Shown here in pieces: positions 1 to 6,753 of a stretch of DNA of 42,335 bases. The notes beneath the pieces are model-generated. The model was not told the origin of the DNA and made no database searches. It saw nothing but the letters and a program-made list of their open reading frames with translations. Source of the stretch: Rhodopseudomonas sp. AAP120 (lineage in GTDB: Bacteria; Pseudomonadota; Alphaproteobacteria; Rhizobiales; Xanthobacteraceae); the NCBI RefSeq assembly GCF_001295845.1, contig NZ_LJIC01000134.1, forward strand, positions 1 to 42,335, read 5' to 3'. The translations under genes and the position numbers were made by a program. Positions within the stretch are counted from its first letter, which is position 1, and each line of letters starts with the position of its first letter.

Positions 1-143
1 CTCTTGCGTATGTCGTCGACAATCTCGATGGCACGATCCTCGCGCGACTGTCGACGCAGCAACTCGATCTCGGCCGCGCCTATACGGTGACGGCCTCGGG
101 CGCGAAGCCGACGAGTCCCGTGTCGGTAATGCAACGCGGTTAG
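1..143 (+). CDS. 3' end of an unrecognised gene upstream of virB10 (partial)
   Basis: An open frame enters from the left edge in frame 3 and ends with TAG at 141-143, giving a 46-residue tail that finishes SVMQRG. It is on the + strand, 12 bases before the virB10 ATG, so it is very probably the preceding gene of the same T4SS operon. In VirB or Trb operons that gene is normally virB9/trbG. The visible tail, with a ...[10 protein letters not shown]... stretch, does not resemble a VirB9/TrbG C-terminus that I know, so I do not name it. A short secretion-system accessory protein is an alternative. Confidence 0.55.
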   Translation, partial: LAYVVDNLDGTILARLSTQQLDLGRAYTVTASGAKPTSPVSVMQRG

Positions 144-155
144 CGGAGGACGGTG

Positions 156-1454
156 ATGGCGCAGTCGCTTGATCTCAATGCCGGCGGACCCGCGCCGAAG
201 ATCCGTCGTCTTAACCGCCTGCCGGTCATCGCTGCGATCGTGTTTGTCGTGTTGTTCTTTGGCGTGATCCTCTATGGGCTCACGACGCGCGGATTGTATT
301 TCCGCGGCGATCGCGGTTCCGACGGTCCGCCATCGAGTCCCGCCTCGACCTACGCCGATGCGATGAAGCGCAATGTGCCAGACGGCATCATCGAGGACCC
401 GACGCCGGCGCAAGTCTTCCAGCCTGCGCCTCCGCCGGCGCCCGAGCGACCGGCGGCGAACCCGTTCACCCCCGCACCCCAGCCGGTGCGCGAGGGGCCG
501 GCGATCGAATCCGAGGAGGCCTGGCGCGCCCGCATCGAGCGCGAGCAGCGTGAGCAGTATCTGCGCGAGCAACACCGACAGCGCATGGCGCGCATTCAGG
601 CGCACAGTACCGCTTATGATTCACCGCTTGGCGTGAACCTCGCCAAGTTGCAGACCGCGACGCCCGCCGGGGCACAACAACAGCCACAACGGCCGGGAGC
701 CGCGAGCCCGCTTGGCAATGGGGGCGCGGCCGATCTTTACGCGGCCGCGCTCCGCGCCGGTTTGACCGGGCAGCCCATCGACCCGAACGGGCAGACATCG
801 AAAGAGAGCTTCTTCAACAGCGACCTCACCAAGCTCGGCTATCTGCCCAACTCCGTGGTGCCGCAACGATCGCCGTTCGAACTCAAGCGCGGCTCGGTCA
901 TTCCGGCGACTCTTATCACCGGCATCAATTCCGACCTTCCCGGGCGCATCACAGCGCAGGTGTCTCAAAACGTGTACGATAGCGCGACCGGCCATCGCCT
1001 GCTCATCCCACAGGGGACGCGACTGCTCGGGCGCTACGACAGCAAGGTCTCCTTCGGCCAGTCGCGCGTGCTCGTCGTGTGGACCGACATCATCCTGCCG
1101 AACGGCTCGACCTTGCAGATCAGCGGCATGGCCGGCACGGATGCGCAGGGCTATGGCGGCTTCAGCGACAAGATCGACCGCAAACTGCTGCAGACCTTCG
1201 GCTCTGCGATCCTGATCGCCTTGATCGGCGCCGGCACGGAGATGGCGATCCCGCGCGATCGTAATTCGTTCGGAATGCAGAACACCGCCGAATATGCGGC
1301 CCGGCGATCGTTTGCAGAAACTTTCGGACGCATGGCCGAGCGCACGATCTCGCGCAACATGGACGTACAGCCGACTTTGGAAATCCGCCCTGGATACAAG
1401 TTCAATGTCCTTGTCGACCAGGACTTGGTGTTTCCGGGGGACTATCGCCGATAG
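156..1454 (+). CDS. trbI: VirB10/TrbI-family T4SS inner-to-outer-membrane channel protein
   Basis: About 432 residues, the usual VirB10 length. A short basic N-terminus precedes one membrane segment (about residues 22-44), then a Pro/Ala-rich periplasmic linker with an Arg/Glu-rich coiled-coil-like stretch (about 120-150), then the conserved C-terminal beta-barrel domain. The domain carries typical VirB10 wording: KRGSVIPATLITGINSDLPG, LLIPQGTRLLGRYDSKVSFG, and the antenna-region segment LLQTFGSAILIALIGAG. VirB10 spans both membranes and couples ATP-driven steps to opening of the outer-membrane pore during conjugation. An ATG at 156 follows GGAGG with good spacing; a GTG directly before it is less likely. 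The gene is complete, but no virB11 follows, which is abnormal for this operon. Whether to call it VirB10 or TrbI is uncertain. Confidence 0.93.
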   Translation: MAQSLDLNAGGPAPKIRRLNRLPVIAAIVFVVLFFGVILYGLTTRGLYFRGDRGSDGPPSSPASTYADAMKRNVPDGIIEDPTPAQVFQPAPPPAPERPAANPFTPAPQPVREGPAIESEEAWRARIEREQREQYLREQHRQRMARIQAHSTAYDSPLGVNLAKLQTATPAGAQQQPQRPGAASPLGNGGAADLYAAALRAGLTGQPIDPNGQTSKESFFNSDLTKLGYLPNSVVPQRSPFELKRGSVIPATLITGINSDLPGRITAQVSQNVYDSATGHRLLIPQGTRLLGRYDSKVSFGQSRVLVVWTDIILPNGSTLQISGMAGTDAQGYGGFSDKIDRKLLQTFGSAILIALIGAGTEMAIPRDRNSFGMQNTAEYAARRSFAETFGRMAERTISRNMDVQPTLEIRPGYKFNVLVDQDLVFPGDYRR

Positions 1455-1576
1455 ATATGATGCAATCTCCTAACTGTTATGCTGCAGTACGTGCGAAACG
1501 GCCGGCGATTCTGGCCCCGGTGCTCGGTACGGCCCTTCGCTATGACATCGCGGCTCGGTGGACGGCGAGCAACTAC
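1455..1576. other. Left junction between the T4SS operon and the inserted block
   Basis: Directly after the virB10 stop the expected next T4SS gene is missing. A short + strand frame (ATG at 1460, stop 1583-1585, 41 codons) starts five bases after virB10. It could be the truncated start of virB11, but it shows no recognisable motif. The next recognisable gene is Nramp-like, on the opposite strand, with its stop codon at 1577. No insertion sequence, tRNA end or terminal repeat was recognised here. Confidence 0.45.
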
Positions 1577-2890
1577 TTAGAATGAGGTCGCCGCCATCGC
1601 GGCCACAGCCGCCGCCATGATGGCCGTCGCGCACCAGCCAAGCGCTTTGAGCCAACCTTTCACTGTGAATTCACCCATGATTTTCGTCTGAGCTGACATC
1701 AGCATCATGATGACCATCACGGGGACCGCCACCACGCCATTGATCACCGCGGTCCAGTACAGAGCCTTGATCGGATTGATCGGTGTGAAATTAAGTGTCA
1801 TGCCAACCAGCGTCGCAACAGCGATCGTTATGTAGAACGCTTTGGCTTCAAGGGGCTGACGCGCCAGACCGACTGGCCACTTTCGCGCTTCGCCAACCGC
1901 ATAGGCCGCCGAGCCAGCCAGCACCGGTATCGCGAGCAAACCCGTCCCAATCACACCGAGAGCAAAGACCAATTCGGCCAGGGGGCCGGCGATCGGGCGG
2001 AGCGCCTCGGCAGCCTGCGCCGACGTCTCGACATCCTTGACACCTGCGACGTTCAGCGTTGCTGCGGTCGTGATCATGATCGCGAGGGCAATGAAGTTGG
2101 AGATGCCCATGCCGGCGATCGTATCAAGCTCGATCCTAGCAAGCGCCGCCGGTGCTTGCTGTGGTGCGCGCGTGAGCGGCCGTCGCTTCGGCAGCTCGCG
2201 GACGTCTTCCGCTTCCTGAGAAGCCTGCCAGAAGAACAGGTACGGGCTGATGGTGGTTCCGAAGACCGCAACCAGCGTAGTCAGATACTCTTTGCTCCAC
2301 GTAATGTCCGGTACCACAAGCCGGTATAGCGCTTCGCCCCAGGACACTTGGACCATGAACATCGTCGCGACGTAGACCAGCAGGATCAAAGCCAGCCACT
2401 TCAAAACGGCGACGTAGCTCGTGTATTGCATGAAGATTTGCAGCGCGGTGGAGATCCCAGCGAACAGAAGAACGTATACAATTTGGGGCCCACCAATGAT
2501 CAGGCGCGTGGCATCCGCCATGGCGCCAAGATCCGCGCCGATATTGATGGAATTTGCGATCAGCAGCGGAATGACGATGCTCAGAAGGACGTAACTCGGG
2601 TAGTGTTGACGGAGGAGCCCTGCGAGACCGCGGCCTGTCGTGCGGCCCATCCTGGCGCTGATCATCTGAACAGCGGTCATTAAGGGGAACGTCAGAAGCA
2701 GCGTCCAGGATAAGCCGTAACCAAACTGAGCGCCCGCTTGGCTGTAGGTCGCGATGCCGCTGGGGTCGTCGTCCGAAGCTCCTGTAATGAGGCCAGGCCC
2801 AAGAACTTTCAGCAGGCGTGGTTTGCTAGTCCCGACAACCGGACTTTGGTGCTCTGTTTCAGGGTCTAAAGTCTCCGGCGCTTCGCTCAA
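1577..2890 (-). CDS. Nramp-related divalent-cation transporter with non-canonical metal-site motifs
   Basis: A 437-residue polytopic membrane protein with about 11 hydrophobic segments, the right size and layout for the Nramp (SLC11/MntH) fold. The helix-1 motif that is DPGN in MntH-type transporters is DPSG here (residues 42-45, in ASDDDPSGIATYSQAGAQFG). The helix-6 segment is FGTTISPYLFFWQASQ (about 210-225), so the MPH motif with its metal-coordinating methionine is absent. Canonical Nramps import Mn, Fe, Co or other transition metals with protons. The altered sites resemble the Nramp-related group that includes Mg transporters, so the substrate is open. It is the left-most gene of a metal-handling group with a small membrane protein and a His-rich protein, all on the - strand. 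The acidic hydrophilic N-terminus (about 25 residues) precedes helix 1. Confidence 0.88.
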   Translation of the reverse strand: MSEAPETLDPETEHQSPVVGTSKPRLLKVLGPGLITGASDDDPSGIATYSQAGAQFGYGLSWTLLLTFPLMTAVQMISARMGRTTGRGLAGLLRQHYPSYVLLSIVIPLLIANSINIGADLGAMADATRLIIGGPQIVYVLLFAGISTALQIFMQYTSYVAVLKWLALILLVYVATMFMVQVSWGEALYRLVVPDITWSKEYLTTLVAVFGTTISPYLFFWQASQEAEDVRELPKRRPLTRAPQQAPAALARIELDTIAGMGISNFIALAIMITTAATLNVAGVKDVETSAQAAEALRPIAGPLAELVFALGVIGTGLLAIPVLAGSAAYAVGEARKWPVGLARQPLEAKAFYITIAVATLVGMTLNFTPINPIKALYWTAVINGVVAVPVMVIMMLMSAQTKIMGEFTVKGWLKALGWCATAIMAAAVAAMAATSF

Positions 2891-2930
2891 GCGGTATTCC
2901 TGACCGTCGGTGATACTTTCGCAGCGCCGC

Positions 2931-3119
2931 TCATCGCTCGCGCCTGAGGTACATAACCAATAGCAAAACCCCGAGCACGCAAAGCACCGGGCCTATGAAA
3001 TTCACAGCGATGCTGTCCGGGAAAATTCGCTTGAGCACGAGGACCAAGTTCGTCGCGGCCAGTGGGACAGCGATTAGGCCGCCGACCAGAAATGCAGTTC
3101 TCGATCTTCTGGAACTCAT
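2931..3119 (-). CDS. Small two-helix membrane protein of unknown function
   Basis: 62 residues from ATG at 3119. A basic N-terminus (MSSRRSRTAF) is followed by two hydrophobic stretches, about residues 9-29 and 40-57, joined by a short loop with KRIFPD, and a basic end (YLRRER). This looks like a two-pass inner-membrane protein with both ends in the cytoplasm. The frame stays open upstream to 3401, but that extension runs through a terminator hairpin and the His-rich gene in another frame, so the shorter start is chosen. It lies 40 bases upstream of the Nramp-like gene on the same strand and may be co-transcribed with it. No family was recognised. Confidence 0.6.
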   Translation of the reverse strand: MSSRRSRTAFLVGGLIAVPLAATNLVLVLKRIFPDSIAVNFIGPVLCVLGVLLLVMYLRRER

Positions 3120-3140
3120 CAGTTGATGTCGGGCGCGCCG

Positions 3141-3175
3141 AGAAAACCGTGGAGGGCGAGTCCGCCCTCCACGGT
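3141..3175 (-). terminator. Intrinsic terminator downstream of the His-rich gene
   Basis: A perfect 13-bp stem (3146-3158 paired with 3163-3175) with a four-base loop. Read on the - strand it is followed by TTTT (complement of 3142-3145). It sits 15 bases past the stop of the His-rich gene and before the start of the small membrane protein, so it should end or attenuate transcription coming from the MerR-type promoter. Confidence 0.82.
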
Positions 3176-3189
3176 GGGGTTGAAAAGGG

Positions 3190-3381
3190 CTATCGCTTGT
3201 CCGATCCGCCCTTGTCGCGATGGCCATGCTGATCGACGTCACCCGGCTTATGGCCTGGGTGATCGTGATGCTGGCCAGGGACTTCCTTCTGGCCTGCCTT
3301 ATCGCGATGGCCGTGCTGATCGACGTCGCCCGGTTTGTGGCCCGGATGATCGTGATGCTGACCGGGTTTATCCTGGGGCAT
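3190..3381 (-). CDS. Histidine-rich tandem-repeat protein, probable metal sink
   Basis: 63 residues from ATG at 3381, beginning MPQDKPGQHHDHPGHK. The sequence is two near-identical units starting at residues 7 and 36, period 29 residues (87 bp). Each contains GQHHDHPGHKPGDVDQHGHR followed by a Lys/Gly-rich spacer, giving 14 histidines and several aspartates in one small, wholly hydrophilic protein with no signal peptide. His/Asp clusters of this kind bind Ni, Zn, Co or Cu, so a cytoplasmic metal buffer or chaperone is inferred. It is read divergently from the MerR regulator, whose operator sits in its promoter, and is followed by a strong terminator. I know no named family. The tandem repeat is also visible in the DNA. 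Confidence 0.72.
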   Translation of the reverse strand: MPQDKPGQHHDHPGHKPGDVDQHGHRDKAGQKEVPGQHHDHPGHKPGDVDQHGHRDKGGSDKR

Positions 3382-3474
3382 GTGGTACTCCCTTGAACCA
3401 AAAGCTCGCACCTTCATGCGAAACCTCGTTCGGCCATCGAGGCCTCTCGGTCCTTGCATTATCACCGAGAAAGG

Positions 3475-3505
3475 AGCTTACATCCTCAAGTCACTTGAGG
3501 AGCAA
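3475..3505 (-). promoter_or_regulatory. MerR-type promoter driving the His-rich gene
   Basis: On the - strand TTGCTC (complement of 3500-3505) and TAAGCT (complement of 3475-3480) are separated by exactly 19 bases (3481-3499). That over-long spacer is the hallmark of promoters that MerR-family proteins untwist to activate. The spacer is filled by the dyad described separately. A start near 3468 would give a leader of about 85 bases before the His-rich ATG. The hexamers are weak (3 of 6 matches each), as expected for an activator-dependent promoter. Confidence 0.65.
3484..3500. promoter_or_regulatory. MerR/SoxR-like operator dyad
   Basis: CCTCAAG-TCA-CTTGAGG is a perfect inverted repeat with 7-base arms and a 3-base centre. 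The arms are identical to those of the enterobacterial SoxR box (CCTCAAG-N4-CTTGAGG). It lies inside the 19-bp promoter spacer for the His-rich gene and 17 bases upstream of the merR start, so one regulator could activate leftward transcription and control its own gene. Confidence 0.78.
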
Positions 3506-3517
3506 GGGCTGAATCTG

Positions 3518-3928
3518 ATGAAGGACGAGCTGTCTATCGGCAGGGTTGCGGAGATGGTGCGGATGAACGTGCCGACAATCAGGTACTATGAGGAGATCGG
3601 CCTCGTCCCAACCGCGTTGCGAACCGAACAAAACCGACGAGTCTACAAAGATGTGGACGTCCGGCGCCTTAATTTCATTCGCCACGCCAAGGAACTCGGG
3701 TTCGATCTGGATTCAATCCGGCAGCTTCTGGCCCTTGCGGGTTTACCGGAGGAGCCTTGCGAAGAGGCCGATCAGATTGCGCGTGCTCATCTTGCTGATG
3801 TCGAGCACAAAATAGCACGATTGACGGCGCTGCGAAAGGAACTACGCGCAATGGTCGAAAATAGCGATCATGGCAGGATCAGGGAATGCCGTGTTATTGA
3901 AGTCCTTTCACGGTTTGGAAATCAGTGA
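3518..3928 (+). CDS. MerR-family transcriptional regulator
   Basis: 136 residues from ATG at 3518; the frame is open further upstream, but only this start leaves the operator outside the gene. Residues 5-70 form the winged helix-turn-helix of MerR proteins (SIGRVAEMVRMNVPTIRYYE, then a wing with RRVY), followed by a dimerisation helix (ADQIARAHLADVEHKIARL). Cys81 and Cys124 occupy places where ZntR/CadR-type sensors have ligands. The usual extra cysteines before the C-terminal ligand are replaced by NSDHGR, so the metal site is incomplete. There is no SoxR-type iron-sulfur cysteine cluster, although the operator resembles a SoxR box. It is divergent from the His-rich gene, which is its most likely target. 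Confidence 0.9.
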   Translation: MKDELSIGRVAEMVRMNVPTIRYYEEIGLVPTALRTEQNRRVYKDVDVRRLNFIRHAKELGFDLDSIRQLLALAGLPEEPCEEADQIARAHLADVEHKIARLTALRKELRAMVENSDHGRIRECRVIEVLSRFGNQ

Positions 3929-4069
3929 CCGCGGCGTTCGGAAAAATAACCTCTATTACCCGGACGGGTGTGATAGCTGACGGGCTTGCACGCGCGTCAA
4001 GCTCTCAAATACTTTTAGCCACGGCAAGAGCGTGCACCGGTTTCGATGGCAAACTAAGCGGATTGGCGG

Positions 4070-4306
4070 CTATTGAAATTCAACACCCAATCGATTCTGC
4101 TTCGCCCAGATGATGCGGCACCGCATGCGCATGTCATCCACTGGCACGACAAGCACAAACTCTACCGGAATGCCAACGGGACTTTCGACGTCAAGCATCG
4201 CGCCAACCGAACTGACATTGCGTACGAGGCAATCAATGGCTGATGCCCCAAATTGAATTGATCCTTTCTTCAGGACACGCCGCCGCGGATTTTTACGTCG
4301 TTCCAT
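4070..4306 (-). CDS. PilZ-domain protein (possible c-di-GMP receptor)
   Basis: 78 residues from ATG at 4306. The protein is essentially one PilZ domain: a basic RxxxR-like start (MERRKNPRRR), the D/NxSxxG motif as NVSSVG at about residues 32-37, and a closing beta segment (RCRIIWAKQNRLGVEF). Both motifs are the known c-di-GMP contacts, so binding is plausible. An upstream start at 4378 would add 24 residues of no recognisable character. It stands alone, with about 140 bases to merR and 295 to the porin gene. Single-domain PilZ proteins are common in Hyphomicrobiales, usually without known function. Confidence 0.8.
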   Translation of the reverse strand: MERRKNPRRRVLKKGSIQFGASAIDCLVRNVSSVGAMLDVESPVGIPVEFVLVVPVDDMRMRCRIIWAKQNRLGVEFQ

Positions 4307-4601
4307 CTGGCCGCTCTTCGGTTGGGTTTGTTGCTGAATGTGTCCGTCCCGCGCGTAGCGCCCGTTACCATCTACCACAAAATTTTTGGCTCGCGTCGTG
4401 GTCGGTCAAGAAGCGGTTTCGGATTTCCAACAACTCTGCGGTCCTTGCAGGGTCGTTAAGATAAAAGTGCCCGATCTGACCTTACCTAAAGTGATGTCGA
4501 CTGACGGAGTGAAAGCTAACCGGAGCAGCTTGGAATCGACGCGTCTTCAATTCCGCGGCGAGCAAGCGTGACCCGGCGATGCGCCCGCCCCAAAGCACGC
4601 G

Positions 4602-6593
4602 TCAGAACTGCGTGCGCATCCGAATGCCAAAGATCGAAGCCGGGCCGCGATCGCGGTTGTAGGCAGGGTTCGTAACAAGCTGATAGTTCAAAGTCGCACG
4701 CCACGACCAGATTGGGAGGCTGTAATAGGTCTCTATAATCTTTTCCAGACCGGCGTTCGGCAGGCGCCCGTCGCCGACAAGAATACCGAGACCGCCGGCG
4801 TCAAGATATGCCTGGCGGGCACTCGAGATGCCGTTGACGACGCCGGCCAGCCCGAACGTATCGTTCGGCCTGTTCCAGGAGGAACCGGTCAGCGAAAGCC
4901 CGGCAGCGAACGTCGAGTCAATATCGGAGAATTCGTAAGCTTCCTTTGACCCATCAGCGAGGCCCGCGCGAGCGAACACACCAAGGTCAGCCGTGATTTC
5001 CTGTTCCAGGTTCACACCGATGCCAGCTCGGCTTTGGTATCGCCTGACCAGAGCGACATCAGCGGGCATTCCCGTTGCCCGCGCCAGCGTTACGGCCTCG
5101 TCCAAGCGCCCCATGCGGCCACGCGACAAAAACGCCGTGACCGCAACCTTCCCCTTCTTGCCCCAGATCTCATGCCGATGTTCGATCTCGCCGACCCATT
5201 GAAACTGAGAAAAGCTCGGATCTAATTCGGTGCTGTTGGGGACGCGGGAGAGATCGAAAATCCCGCCGCGGAATGTCCAGTCACCTTTGTACCATTCAAC
5301 TGCGGCGCCATAGGTGAAGCCCCAGGCGTCGGCGGCGTAATCGAAGGTGCCGGTGTCAACGACCGACCAATTCATGAAATCCTTGCGCGGATCATGAGCA
5401 TATTTGTTGGTGTCGAACACGTCGGTGACCGCAAATTTCCCAAGGGTCAGGATCAGTCGATCCGACGTCTGGCTCCCCGCGAACTGGTTGATGTCGGCGT
5501 CGATCTTTTTCGTCTCTCCGCCCAGATCGAAAGTCTGACGGAAGAACGCGCGCGGGATGCGCGCGTAGGCAACCGCCGCTCCGACCTTGTAGGCCTCGCC
5601 ACTTGGAAAGCCGGCCACACCGACGGTCGAACTCAAGCCAAACCCCTGATCGATCTCGGGGTTGATCCAGACCTCTCCGCCTGACCAGGGGCGAAATCCA
5701 GCATACAGCGTCACATCCCAAGTCTGTCGGGTCTGGTTGGGGATGAGACTGTTTGTGCCGATATAGGGCGACCGAAACGGTGCTGCGTATTGTTGGAGGT
5801 AGGTAGTCTGTCCGTGCAGAGCGAACCGATCAGTTTCGAACGGTGTCAAGCCATCCTGTAGAACCCGCTGTCCCTCCTTGCCAAAGCGGTAATTGACGCC
5901 GAGGCGGGCGGTCTGAACCGCGAGGTCCGATGACAGGCGCTGCGCGGTTCCACCGAACCCAATCTCTTTCCCTCCGAAGTTCGTGGAGAGATATTCAAAC
6001 CGGGCGGACCAGTTGTTCGATAGCGCGAGTTCGGCACCCACGCCCCACACCGTTCCAAGTCGCGTGGTCTTGGTTGTGTCTTCTGGAGCATCGACCGGCC
6101 CGAGCTGCGCCTCATCATAGCTCCATGCGAGGCCGCCCGTCGCATAGAACAGCCAGGAGCCCGGCGCATATCCCACACGTGCCCGCAGCGTTCCAGATGT
6201 CAGCACGGTTTGCGTAAGCGTTTGCGAACCCTGAACGCCCGTCGTTGTGGCAATTCCGGAAACCGTGTTTGGAAAGGAAATGTCGGCCTCAAGGCCGACG
6301 ACCATGCGCGAAGGCAGCATGTAGTTGTATCCGCCACCCAACCCTAACGCATACGATCCCGTCCCCTTGAAAGCATCGATTGGATTGGTCAAGTCGATCG
6401 CGCCCGAGGATGGCGGCAACCCGGGCCCGACCAAGGAAAAGTTTGAATGTCCGCTCGCGTAGGCGAAATGACTGCCAACGAAAGGCCCGGTCCAATCGAC
6501 AGGAGTATTTGCGCTGACCTTGCCAAGGTCAGCCGACTGCCCCTCGACGGCCGAGCTTGCCGCCAGGACCATCGCCAGAAAAGCCTTTCTCAT
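4602..6593 (-). CDS. Outer-membrane fusion: OmpA/Omp31-like barrel plus OprB-type carbohydrate porin
   Basis: 663 residues from ATG at 6593, beginning with a signal peptide (MRKAFLAMVLAASSAVEG). Residues about 25-235 look like a small porin/Omp31-type barrel: aromatic-rich strands such as VDWTGPFVGSHFAYASG and an ending LGVNYRFG. The remainder (about 260-663) matches the OprB carbohydrate-selective porin pattern (TWDVTLYAGFRPWSGGEVW, GFGLSSTVGVAGFPSGEAYK, and a final strand ending IRMRTQF with terminal Phe). OprB alone is about 400-450 residues, so this is a two-barrel fusion. OprB proteins admit sugars across the outer membrane; the role of the N-terminal barrel is unknown. No sugar-uptake genes are nearby. 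I recall similar fusions in Bradyrhizobium relatives. An upstream ATG at 6635 is possible but would precede the signal peptide. Confidence 0.85.
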   Translation of the reverse strand: MRKAFLAMVLAASSAVEGQSADLGKVSANTPVDWTGPFVGSHFAYASGHSNFSLVGPGLPPSSGAIDLTNPIDAFKGTGSYALGLGGGYNYMLPSRMVVGLEADISFPNTVSGIATTTGVQGSQTLTQTVLTSGTLRARVGYAPGSWLFYATGGLAWSYDEAQLGPVDAPEDTTKTTRLGTVWGVGAELALSNNWSARFEYLSTNFGGKEIGFGGTAQRLSSDLAVQTARLGVNYRFGKEGQRVLQDGLTPFETDRFALHGQTTYLQQYAAPFRSPYIGTNSLIPNQTRQTWDVTLYAGFRPWSGGEVWINPEIDQGFGLSSTVGVAGFPSGEAYKVGAAVAYARIPRAFFRQTFDLGGETKKIDADINQFAGSQTSDRLILTLGKFAVTDVFDTNKYAHDPRKDFMNWSVVDTGTFDYAADAWGFTYGAAVEWYKGDWTFRGGIFDLSRVPNSTELDPSFSQFQWVGEIEHRHEIWGKKGKVAVTAFLSRGRMGRLDEAVTLARATGMPADVALVRRYQSRAGIGVNLEQEITADLGVFARAGLADGSKEAYEFSDIDSTFAAGLSLTGSSWNRPNDTFGLAGVVNGISSARQAYLDAGGLGILVGDGRLPNAGLEKIIETYYSLPIWSWRATLNYQLVTNPAYNRDRGPASIFGIRMRTQF

Positions 6594-6753
6594 TGCACCT
6601 ACGCCCGCCCATTTGACCGGTATTCGGCACGACATTTGGGTGTTGGCAACAGCTAAGTTTTTGCAGGTGTCACGTCAGCGTCACGAAGGGTGTGAAAACT
6701 CCGACCAATGGATTTCGCGTCGGAAAAACGCATTCGAGAGCGTCCCGCGAACA

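Noticed and set aside
1460-1585. Short frame after virB10 that might be the start of virB11
   Set aside because: Position is suggestive, but the 41 residues show no VirB11 motif, so it is only mentioned with the junction.
3925-4113. 62-codon + strand frame just after merR
   Set aside because: No ribosome-binding site or family, and it overlaps the PilZ gene end on the other strand.
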